Assembly (NCBI GenBank): GCA_947039485.1
Contig: CAMQZC010000006.1
Span: forward strand, 1-64,000
Direction: 5' to 3'
Length of the DNA: 64,000 nucleotides
Origin: an uncultured Verrucomicrobiales bacterium
GTDB lineage: Bacteria > Verrucomicrobiota > Verrucomicrobiia > Verrucomicrobiales > Akkermansiaceae
The notes beneath the pieces were generated by a model, which ran no database searches, was not told the origin of the DNA, and saw only the letters and a program-made list of their open reading frames with translations. Below are positions 17,851 through 24,789 of this stretch, piece by piece; the first letter of the stretch is position 1; the number at the start of each line of letters is the position of its first letter. The position numbers were made by a program, and so were the translations under genes.

Positions 17851-18627
17851 ATGGCTAATCTCAATCTCACACTCAAGGTCTGGCGTCAAGATACACCTCA
17901 GTCCAAGGGCTCCATCCAAACTTATCAGGCTAACGAAATCCCTGAGGAAGCTTCCTTCCTCGAGATGCTCGACATCGTCAACGAAGGCCTCGTTATCGCT
18001 GGTCAAGAACCTATTCACTATGATCATGACTGCCGCGAAGGCATCTGTGGTATGTGCTCACTGACAATTAACGGTGTCCCCCACAGTGGTGGCCTCGTGT
18101 CCAAGGTGACTACTTGCCAGCTGCACATGCGCAAGTTCAAGGATGGTGATACGATCTGGATCGAACCCTTCCGCGCTGAGGCATTCCCTCTGCTGCGTGA
18201 CCTCATCGTCGACCGTAGCGCTCTGGATAACATCATCGCTGCTGGTGGTTTCATCGAAGTTCGCACTGGCTCCGCACCAGAAGCAAACACGATGCCTATC
18301 CGCAAGAAGACATCTGAAGCTGCCTTTGATGCTGCCGCCTGCATCGGCTGTGGTGCCTGTGTAGCTAGCTGCAAAAACAGCTCCGCTATGCTCTTCACCT
18401 CCGCAAAGGCTGCCCACCTTAACCTCCTGCCCCAAGGCCAGCCAGAGAAGCACAAGCGTGTGCTTGCGATGGTACGCCAGATGGACAACCTCGGTTTTGG
18501 TAACTGCACCAACCAGTACGAATGCGAAGCTGCATGCCCCAAGGGCATCTCCGTGGACAACATCGCTAAACTCAACCGCGACTACATCATTGCATGTGCG
18601 GCTGAGGGCGTTGGCGTTTATGCCTAA
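17851..18627 (+). CDS. sdhB: Succinate dehydrogenase/fumarate reductase iron-sulfur subunit
   Basis: A 258-residue electron-transfer subunit. Three cluster motifs are present: the ferredoxin-type 2Fe-2S region (HDCREGICGMCSL), the 4Fe-4S motif CIGCGACVASC, and the third set CTNQYECEAACPKG. It passes electrons between SdhA and the membrane haems of SdhC. It is the last gene of the operon and is followed within 25 bases by a strong terminator. Confidence 0.96.
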   Translation: MANLNLTLKVWRQDTPQSKGSIQTYQANEIPEEASFLEMLDIVNEGLVIAGQEPIHYDHDCREGICGMCSLTINGVPHSGGLVSKVTTCQLHMRKFKDGDTIWIEPFRAEAFPLLRDLIVDRSALDNIIAAGGFIEVRTGSAPEANTMPIRKKTSEAAFDAAACIGCGACVASCKNSSAMLFTSAKAAHLNLLPQGQPEKHKRVLAMVRQMDNLGFGNCTNQYECEAACPKGISVDNIAKLNRDYIIACAAEGVGVYA

Positions 18628-18650
18628 ACGTACTAGCACAAAATTATTTC

Positions 18651-18689
18651 ATCGACCGAGCGGGAGTTCCCGCTCGGTCGATTTTTTTT
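18651..18689 (+). terminator. Terminator of sdhCAB
   Basis: A perfect 15-bp stem (ATCGACCGAGCGGGA with its complement) with a GT loop is followed by eight T. Confidence 0.95.
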
Positions 18690-18762
18690 GTAGAGCTGCG
18701 TAAAAGCTCGGGCAACGCCAGCTGCTGCGCTAGAGGAGCTTTGTTATCCTAGAGCTTTAATC

Positions 18763-18791
18763 TTGCCTCAATGCGCTCCATCTGCTAGGAT
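18763..18791 (+). promoter_or_regulatory. lpxB promoter giving a leaderless mRNA
   Basis: TTGCCT and TAGGAT are 17 bases apart. The -10 box ends 6 bases before the lpxB ATG at 18798, so transcription should begin at or next to the start codon. Confidence 0.55.
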
Positions 18792-18797
18792 ATCCAC

Positions 18798-19916
18798 ATG
18801 AAGCTCTACATAATTGCAGGTGAAAAAAGCGGAGATAAACAAGGCGCCCTTCTCATCGCAGAGCTACTCGCACGCGACCCCAGCATGGAGATTGTCGGCC
18901 TCGGCGGCGATCAAATGCATGCTCTTGCCCCAGGTATTGAGAATTGGGCAGAGGAAGCCGCCGTCGTCGGACTCGTGGATGTGCTGCGCAAGTTTGGCTA
19001 CTTCAAAGGCTACCTCGACAGCATGAGCTCACGCATCATTGCAGAGCAACCCGATGCCCTGCTCCTCATTGATTATCCCGGCTTCAACCAACGCCTCGCC
19101 GAGCGTGTGCACAAGCGATGCCCTAAGACCAAGATAGCATGGTTTATTGCACCCATGGTCTGGGCCTGGCACAAAGGACGCATTCCCAAGCTGGCAAGCA
19201 TCCTCGATTTGATGATGTGCACCTTCCCCTTTGAGAAGCCGCTCTTTGAAGCCGCTGGACTCAAGACTGAGTTTATCGGCCACCCCTTGGTGGATGATAT
19301 TCTGGCAAACCGACGATCCGACATACGCGAGCAAGGACTCATTGGGCTATTCCCGGGCAGCCGACGCAGGGAGGTCGAGCGGCATTTCCCCATCTTTATT
19401 GAAGTAGTCAAGCAGCTGCGAATCAAACACCCTACTTGGCGTTTTGAGACATCCGCAAGCAATGAAAGACTAGCCGCAAGTATGCGCGCCATGGCCGATG
19501 CGGCCAACATGCCACAGGACATCATCAACGTAAGCCCTCGTAGCTATCATGAGTTGATGGATCGCTCGCAGGCAGCACTGGTGACCAGCGGCACAGCAAC
19601 GCTTGAGGCAGCACTGCATGAGCTTCCCTTTGCCTTGGTTTACCAAGTATCCGCAGGGACATATTGGGCAGGCCGTATGCTGCTCAAGATTAAATACCTC
19701 GGGATGGTCAATATCCTCGTGGACAAGCCCGTGACAAAGGAATTGATCCAGCATGAGTTTAAAGCGCAGAATTGCATCGCTGAGCTTGAGCGTCTGATGG
19801 AGCCCGTGGAACGCGAGAAAGTACTTGCTGGGATGCGCGACTCCGTAGCGACACTAGGTCATGGTGGCGCAGCAGGCAAGGCCGCCGATGCCGTGCTAGA
19901 GATGCTGGATAGCTAA
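18798..19916 (+). CDS. lpxB: Lipid-A-disaccharide synthase
   Basis: A 372-residue GT19 glycosyltransferase that joins UDP-2,3-diacylglucosamine and lipid X to make the lipid A disaccharide. Typical blocks are AGEKSGDKQGA at the N-terminus, VVGLVDVLRKF, LIDYPGFNQRLA, FPFE, GHPLVDD, LFPGSRRREVERHFP and the nucleotide-sugar site TSGTATLEAAL. Its presence shows that the organism makes LPS. The gene is monocistronic with a promoter that would yield a leaderless transcript. Confidence 0.95.
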   Translation: MKLYIIAGEKSGDKQGALLIAELLARDPSMEIVGLGGDQMHALAPGIENWAEEAAVVGLVDVLRKFGYFKGYLDSMSSRIIAEQPDALLLIDYPGFNQRLAERVHKRCPKTKIAWFIAPMVWAWHKGRIPKLASILDLMMCTFPFEKPLFEAAGLKTEFIGHPLVDDILANRRSDIREQGLIGLFPGSRRREVERHFPIFIEVVKQLRIKHPTWRFETSASNERLAASMRAMADAANMPQDIINVSPRSYHELMDRSQAALVTSGTATLEAALHELPFALVYQVSAGTYWAGRMLLKIKYLGMVNILVDKPVTKELIQHEFKAQNCIAELERLMEPVEREKVLAGMRDSVATLGHGGAAGKAADAVLEMLDS

Positions 19917-20280
19917 CCAACCGAGCCCCGCAGGGGGAGAACCAATCACGTCGAGCCGCCAGCACCCGCAGGCGACTCCCTCACGGCACCTAGAGCGCGC
20001 GCGTAGGGCAATGAGTCAGCACTTACCCAGTCAAACAACGCAGAGCCTCCTAGGCCGCGCGTAGCGCGTCATTCAGATTGCCAATCGTATTGCCCAATCT
20101 CGCAATCGTGCCTTAGCCCTTGCTCTTGCTCAATCCTAGCCGCTACGGTGGCTTGGTGTAAATAAGATGCTGGGCTCATCATCCCGCTTCGATGAAGCAG
20201 CTCAGCTCTATCCTAGAGCGGCTCCATCTACCACCATCTTGGGCGGCAGCAATTTGCCCCCCTTCCCTCCAAACGCAATC
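19917..20280. other. Intergenic region with no recognisable feature
   Basis: About 360 bases between lpxB and guaA. I see no convincing reading frame, promoter or structured RNA. The element CGCGCGTAG recurs near 19997 and 20055. A 10-bp hairpin lies just beyond its right end. Confidence 0.4.
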
Positions 20281-20310
20281 AACACGCAGCCTCGGGAGAA
20301 GCTGCGTGTT
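20281..20310 (-). terminator. Hairpin downstream of guaA
   Basis: A perfect 10-bp stem (AACACGCAGC and its complement) with a 10-base loop lies 26 bases beyond the guaA stop. There is no long T tract on either side, so it may be a weak terminator or an RNA 3' end structure. Confidence 0.5.
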
Positions 20311-20335
20311 GAGAAATTTTAGGCTAGGGCTAGCT

Positions 20336-21859
20336 TTATTCCCACTCGATGGATGCAGGGGGCTTGGTCGAGATATCATAGAGGACTCGGTTAATACCCG
20401 ATACCTCGTTGAGAATACGATTAGATGCCTCGCGCAGCAGGTCGTAGGGCAGTTGTACCCACTCAGCTGTCATGGCATCCTCAGATACGATGGCGCGCAG
20501 GTTGGTTGCCCACTCATAGGATCGCTCATCACCCTTCACACCCACTGTCTTGACAGGGATGAGTCCGGCGTAGGACTGCCAGCACTTATCATACCAGCCC
20601 CACTTGCGCAGGGTGCCGATGAAGATTGCGTCGCAGTTGCGGATGATTTCAAGTCGATCTTCGGTCACTTCACCGGGGCATCGTACGGCTAAGCCGGGAC
20701 CGGGGAAGGGATGGCGTAAGAGGATCTCACGATCAATGCCCATGGTGGCACCCAGCTCACGGACTTCGTCCTTGAAGAGGAAGGCGAGGGGCTCGATGAC
20801 TTTGCCTTGTGCCTGCAGCTCCAGCACACGTTCAACGCGGTTGTGATGGGTCTTGATGACGGAGGCCTTGGACTTGGCGTTGGATGCGCTCTCGATGACG
20901 TCAGGGTAGAGTGTGCCTTGTGCGAGCATGTCAGCATCTCCTACTGCGTCCCAAAAGACGTCGAGGAAGATGTTGCCAATGATGCGACGCTTCTTCTCTG
21001 GGTCGCCTTCACCTGCCAGTGCGGTGAGGAAGCGCTCAGCGGCGTCTACTTTCTCAATCTCAACGCCCATGGCTTCAAAGTTTTTGACGACTTCTTCAGC
21101 TTCATTCTTGCGAAGAAGGCCGTTGTCGACGAAGATGCAGCGTACGTTCACTTCGGCTTCCTTGAGGAGGACGGCGAGGACGGTGCTATCAACACCACCA
21201 GATACGCCGCAGACGACTTGACGGTCACCTACCTTGGCTTTGATGTCGGCGATGAGGTCGCGCTTGAAGTCTCCGATGTTGAAGGGGAGGAGGTTCTCAG
21301 CCAGTGCGAGGAAGTTGCGCAGGATGGTGCGGCCCTCGTGGGAGTGTGTTACCTCAGGGTGGAATTGGATGCCGTACATGCGGTCGCTCCATTGCAGAGA
21401 GACGGGCACGCCTTCGCTGTTACGAGCGATGACGCTGCAGTTCTCGGGGAGGACGTCGACGGTGTCGGAGTGACTCATCCAGACTTGTGAGCTGGGAGAC
21501 ATGTCCTTATAGAGGCCTTCGCAGACTTCAGGGATGAGGTCAGCTGGGCCGTACTCGCGCTTGTTGCTTGAGCGCACGGTACCACCATGCTTGAGGGTGA
21601 GCAGCTGCATGCCGTAGCATACACCGAGTACGGGGACGTTGAGGGATTTGAGCCACTCAAAGTCAATATCAGGGGCGTCAGCATCGGAGGTGCTCTTGGG
21701 GCCACCAGAGAGAATCACGGCACCAGGCTCAATGATCTCATGGAGGTCTTCGAGCGCGTAGAGCTCAGCGAGGAAACCCAGCTCACGGACACGACGCACG
21801 ATGAGTTGCGTGTACTGTGAACCATAGTCAATAACAGCGACAATATTTTTGGAGGACAT
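20336..21859 (-). CDS. guaA: GMP synthase (glutamine-hydrolysing)
   Basis: A 507-residue two-domain enzyme that converts XMP to GMP. The N-terminal class I glutamine amidotransferase domain has DYGSQY, the nucleophile in GVCYGMQ and GIQFHPEV. It is followed by the PP-loop ATP pyrophosphatase domain (GVSGGVDSTV) and the C-terminal dimerisation domain ending KPPASIEWE. Length and order are normal. A good promoter lies directly upstream. Base use is notable: the plus strand is G-rich across this minus-strand gene. Confidence 0.96.
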   Translation of the reverse strand: MSSKNIVAVIDYGSQYTQLIVRRVRELGFLAELYALEDLHEIIEPGAVILSGGPKSTSDADAPDIDFEWLKSLNVPVLGVCYGMQLLTLKHGGTVRSSNKREYGPADLIPEVCEGLYKDMSPSSQVWMSHSDTVDVLPENCSVIARNSEGVPVSLQWSDRMYGIQFHPEVTHSHEGRTILRNFLALAENLLPFNIGDFKRDLIADIKAKVGDRQVVCGVSGGVDSTVLAVLLKEAEVNVRCIFVDNGLLRKNEAEEVVKNFEAMGVEIEKVDAAERFLTALAGEGDPEKKRRIIGNIFLDVFWDAVGDADMLAQGTLYPDVIESASNAKSKASVIKTHHNRVERVLELQAQGKVIEPLAFLFKDEVRELGATMGIDREILLRHPFPGPGLAVRCPGEVTEDRLEIIRNCDAIFIGTLRKWGWYDKCWQSYAGLIPVKTVGVKGDERSYEWATNLRAIVSEDAMTAEWVQLPYDLLREASNRILNEVSGINRVLYDISTKPPASIEWE

Positions 21860-21871
21860 AGTGATGGGGAA

Positions 21872-21900
21872 ATTATATCAGCTTTGAGAGGCTAGGGCAA
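21872..21900 (-). promoter_or_regulatory. guaA promoter with short leader
   Basis: On the minus strand TTGCCC is followed by a 17-base spacer and a perfect TATAAT. The -10 box ends 12 bases before the guaA ATG at 21859. Confidence 0.7.
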
Positions 21901-21908
21901 GCTTGCAA

Positions 21909-22760
21909 TCAAGCACTCTTAGCTGGCTTTTCGATGGTTTTGTTCCAGCGTTCAAAGGCGAGGGAGATGCCTGTTCCGAGGAGGAAAACGAGGGAGGAGA
22001 CGATGATATTGACGAGGCTAGGCTCGTCGTCAAAGGCGTTTTTCACCGCTGTTATGAGTGAGCCTATGACAAGACCAAGGATCGCGTAGTAGGTGAAGAG
22101 CGGCATGCGCAGCAGGCAAAAATCAATAATCTTAGCTCCGACAAGAAGGCCCAGACCTACGCCGATGGCGACGGGGCTGAGCAGGATAATGTTCATATCA
22201 GTCACGCCAGTCATGACGCTAAAGTAGAGTCCAAACATGAGCAAGATCATTGATCCGCTGACGCCGGGAAGGAGCATGCCGATGGCGGCAATCATGGAGG
22301 CAAAGACCATGTAGAGGGCTATCTCAGGCGTGAGCTGGGTGATGAGCTCGTCTGAGCCGCCACCGCTGTAGAAGGCAAGTGCTGCCATCAGTCCGATGAC
22401 GATGAGTAGGGTGCCGTAGTGGCGTGCGCTGGCTTTGCCTAGGCTGCGTGCCTTGCTGTAGATCATGGGCAGGCTGCCAAGGATGAGGCCAGAGAAGAAG
22501 AAGTTCGTGCTCATCGCGTAGTTGCTGATGCAATACTTGATGATACTGCCAAAGTAGTAGATACCAAGTCCTGCGCCGATCCCGATGCCTGCGAGGAACT
22601 TGATGTTACCTTTGACGTCATCAAAGAAGCGGCTCATACCCCCGATGAGTTTGTCGTAAACACCCAAGACAACGGCCATGGTGCCACCGCTGACTCCGGG
22701 GATGGCATTTGCTATGCCGATGATGATTCCAAATGCGACTGTGCGTAAAAACTCCTTCAT
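21909..22760 (-). CDS. DUF368 membrane protein (PopT-like undecaprenyl-phosphate transporter)
   Basis: A 283-residue polytopic membrane protein with eight or more hydrophobic segments. It carries the DUF368 signature GIANAIPGVSGGTM near the N-terminus and a second related block MLLPGVSGSMILL about halfway, reflecting the internal repeat of the family. DUF368 proteins have been shown in other bacteria to return undecaprenyl phosphate across the membrane for envelope polymer synthesis. That role is by family only. The ATG at 22760 is preferred to a TTG nine bases upstream. Confidence 0.85.
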   Translation of the reverse strand: MKEFLRTVAFGIIIGIANAIPGVSGGTMAVVLGVYDKLIGGMSRFFDDVKGNIKFLAGIGIGAGLGIYYFGSIIKYCISNYAMSTNFFFSGLILGSLPMIYSKARSLGKASARHYGTLLIVIGLMAALAFYSGGGSDELITQLTPEIALYMVFASMIAAIGMLLPGVSGSMILLMFGLYFSVMTGVTDMNIILLSPVAIGVGLGLLVGAKIIDFCLLRMPLFTYYAILGLVIGSLITAVKNAFDDEPSLVNIIVSSLVFLLGTGISLAFERWNKTIEKPAKSA

Positions 22761-22785
22761 GAATCTCAATTTTCTCTAATGCGCA

Positions 22786-22812
22786 CTGCCCACTAGAGTA
22801 TCTTGTGGGCAG
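22786..22812 (-). promoter_or_regulatory. Hairpin in the DUF368 leader region
   Basis: CTGCCCAC and its exact complement GTGGGCAG are separated by 11 bases, 26 bases upstream of the DUF368 start. There is no T tract. It could be an operator or a leader stem-loop. Confidence 0.35.
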
Positions 22813-22935
22813 TAACGGGCTGATTCTAGCATAGTTTACTAGGCTAAATCAATGAATAATAGAACTAGCTCGATGCTATCCTACATCGAGGAGCCTGATG
22901 TAGGCTTCCTGTATTCTATTTTCGGCTGAGAAGTA

Positions 22936-23988
22936 TCAGTATTTTTCTGCTGGTGTTCCCTGCAATTTATCTAGCATATACCTTGTATGGAGAGATTGGT
23001 GCCATTCGCGGAAAAAACCAAAGAAAAGCAACCAGACAGCGAGAGCTATACCCACAAGGTACATACTTTCAATAAAATAGCTTCCAGGAAGAACATGCTT
23101 CGCCAAACAAGAGCCTAGTATCCAAGCAATTGCTATCGATTGATTAAGATGGATGAACTCAACAGCTGAAGATAAACGTTTGGAAATTTCAAGTATTTCA
23201 ATAGAGTCTCTATTGATAGCTTTCTCTCCATTGAGTGATTGTAGGGCAAGCTGTTCGGCACTCCAGGTATTCCTAGTATCCTCTACTATTTGATTATACA
23301 CGCTATTGCATGAGCTCTCCTGAGTCTCATTTGTGATTTTTTTCTTTGCTCTCTTTATATAGATCATACAAGCAATGAGTAAAGCGATACACATGATGAT
23401 GATTAATAATAAAGATTCTGTAGCAGCATTCGTTTTGTTTGTGCTATATTTGACAAAACCGATCACTGTGATAACAGTCGCCGCAGTCATAGAAGTACGT
23501 AAGTATTTTATACGCAAACGAACACGCATCAATTTTTGCTCTACATCTCCGCAATTATCTTTGCTGAAGCGCGCAGCCATCAATGTGATCAACATTGAAA
23601 TCACGATGAGCATTATAGACAGAATATGAAATTGATAAGCGATAGCAATAACAAATGCACTACATAACATCCCAGTCAATGCAATGTATGGAGCAATCTC
23701 AATTGCTGATCCAGAGCTCCATGTCAGTATCATTTGAGTGATGCAGCCTAGTGCATATTTGCCTATATAATACACACATGCTCCAACAACGAGAGAGGTG
23801 ACTAGAGAGATAAAGATGAAAAACAAGATCTGAGCCCAGCTGGCATCAAGGATGGCTATCCCTTGTACATAGAATGATGGGTATCGACCGGTTAAAGGGA
23901 TGATGACAAAAGGAACAAAAAAGACAAAACCACAAAAAAGCAGTTTGAAGATATGGGCAAGATTAAATGATTTTGTGGGGCAGTCCAT
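22936..23988 (-). CDS. Multi-spanning membrane protein of unknown function
   Basis: A 350-residue protein that I do not recognise. It has six or seven hydrophobic stretches: two near the N-terminus (about 12-32 and 50-75), two near 95-140, one near 165-180, one near 190-210, and one near the C-terminus. Between the last two lies a charged soluble region of about 90 residues (TQESSCNSVYN to SAVEFIH). The coding sequence is clearly more AT-rich than its neighbours and uses codons such as AUA and UUA often, which suggests recent acquisition. It lies beside a dinucleotide repeat and has no partner genes. Confidence 0.6.
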   Translation of the reverse strand: MDCPTKSFNLAHIFKLLFCGFVFFVPFVIIPLTGRYPSFYVQGIAILDASWAQILFFIFISLVTSLVVGACVYYIGKYALGCITQMILTWSSGSAIEIAPYIALTGMLCSAFVIAIAYQFHILSIMLIVISMLITLMAARFSKDNCGDVEQKLMRVRLRIKYLRTSMTAATVITVIGFVKYSTNKTNAATESLLLIIIMCIALLIACMIYIKRAKKKITNETQESSCNSVYNQIVEDTRNTWSAEQLALQSLNGEKAINRDSIEILEISKRLSSAVEFIHLNQSIAIAWILGSCLAKHVLPGSYFIESMYLVGIALAVWLLFFGFFREWHQSLHTRYMLDKLQGTPAEKY

Positions 23989-24041
23989 GATATTTTACAT
24001 TAAGATTCGTTAACAGCAGCGCTTAAATTAGGGTAATTTAA

Positions 24042-24059
24042 AGAGAGAGAGAGAGAGAG
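24042..24059. repeat. AG dinucleotide repeat
   Basis: Nine consecutive AG units lie in the non-coding stretch upstream of the unknown membrane protein gene (start 23988). Such tracts can change length by slippage. Confidence 0.9.
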
Positions 24060-24155
24060 TCTGACGAGTCCTTACTTTATCATATCTCCATTCAATTACC
24101 AGTTCTATTTTCTAAATAATAAGCTCTATTGCATGCAGGTTATCAAGCCATGAGG

Positions 24156-24194
24156 CAAGCAAAAAGCATCCACCCTCTGACGAGGATGGATGCT
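24156..24194 (-). terminator. Duplicated terminator, copy 1
   Basis: AGCATCCA...CCTC pairs with GAGG...TGGATGCT around a TGAC loop. The minus strand continues into T5. The 39-base sequence is identical to 24728-24766. It ends the small membrane gene at 24245-24640. Confidence 0.85.
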
Positions 24195-24244
24195 ATTGGT
24201 ATTGTTTAAGGAATGCTATTTATTTAATAGTAATCAAAATCAAC

Positions 24245-24640
24245 TCATTTCCGGCGCTCCTCATCCAACTGCTGCTTGAGCTCGCGAATAACTAACATAG
24301 TTTCCTGCCTATCCTCAGCCGCTTGCGCGCGCTCATCATCCCGAGACCTCCTGCTGCGCGTAATGATCATCACAAACCACGCAATAGCTAAGGCTATCGC
24401 CAGTGGCAGGGAAATAAAAAACACAAAGCCCCAAAGACATACAACGATAAAAATAACAAAGAACCGCCTACACCCATTGCCTCCAGAGCTCCGCGATTGC
24501 CTACGCCGCTCTTTCTCAACCCACTCATCCTCGCTCATATGCGTCTGTGGATAACACGGGTCATATTTATTTTTCACAGCCTGCCGCAGCTCCGCTATCT
24601 TCGCATCACTCTCCGCGCGAGTCATTGGGTTATCTTTCAT
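24245..24640 (-). CDS. Small membrane protein with a coiled-coil tail
   Basis: From the ATG at 24640 the product is 131 residues. The N-terminal third is hydrophilic (MTRAESDAKIAELRQAV). A long hydrophobic block follows (about 58-92, enough for two membrane passes), and the end is a highly charged helix likely to form a coiled coil (RDDERAQAAEDRQE, LKQQLDEERRK). A short Ser/Arg-rich stretch precedes the membrane part. No family recognised. Identical terminator copies lie on both sides, so the gene may have arrived as a unit. An upstream TTG at 24676 is a less likely start. Confidence 0.6.
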   Translation of the reverse strand: MKDNPMTRAESDAKIAELRQAVKNKYDPCYPQTHMSEDEWVEKERRRQSRSSGGNGCRRFFVIFIVVCLWGFVFFISLPLAIALAIAWFVMIITRSRRSRDDERAQAAEDRQETMLVIRELKQQLDEERRK

Positions 24641-24681
24641 TTCTTTATTATTATCATTTTCAACGCCAGCCCACAAGCATA

Positions 24682-24720
24682 ATAAAACGCCCCTAGCAGC
24701 ACTAGCTAGGGGCGTTTTAT
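24682..24720. terminator. Perfect 16-bp inverted repeat, likely bidirectional terminator
   Basis: Arms of 16 bases (ATAAAACGCCCCTAGC and its exact complement) surround a 7-base loop. The stem edges supply A/T runs in both directions. It lies between the hppA terminator and the start of the small membrane gene. Confidence 0.75.
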
Positions 24721-24727
24721 GTCGCTA

Positions 24728-24766
24728 CAAGCAAAAAGCATCCACCCTCTGACGAGGATGGATGCT
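24728..24766 (-). terminator. Duplicated terminator, copy 2 (end of hppA)
   Basis: Identical over 39 bases to 24156-24194. It lies 24 bases beyond the hppA stop and ends in T5 on the minus strand. Confidence 0.85.
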
Positions 24767-24789
24767 TTGTCGCTAGTTTCTTGAGAAAC

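Noticed and set aside
20807..21490. A 227-codon open frame antisense to guaA
   Set aside because: guaA is intact over this region; the antisense product is low in complexity and lacks motifs.
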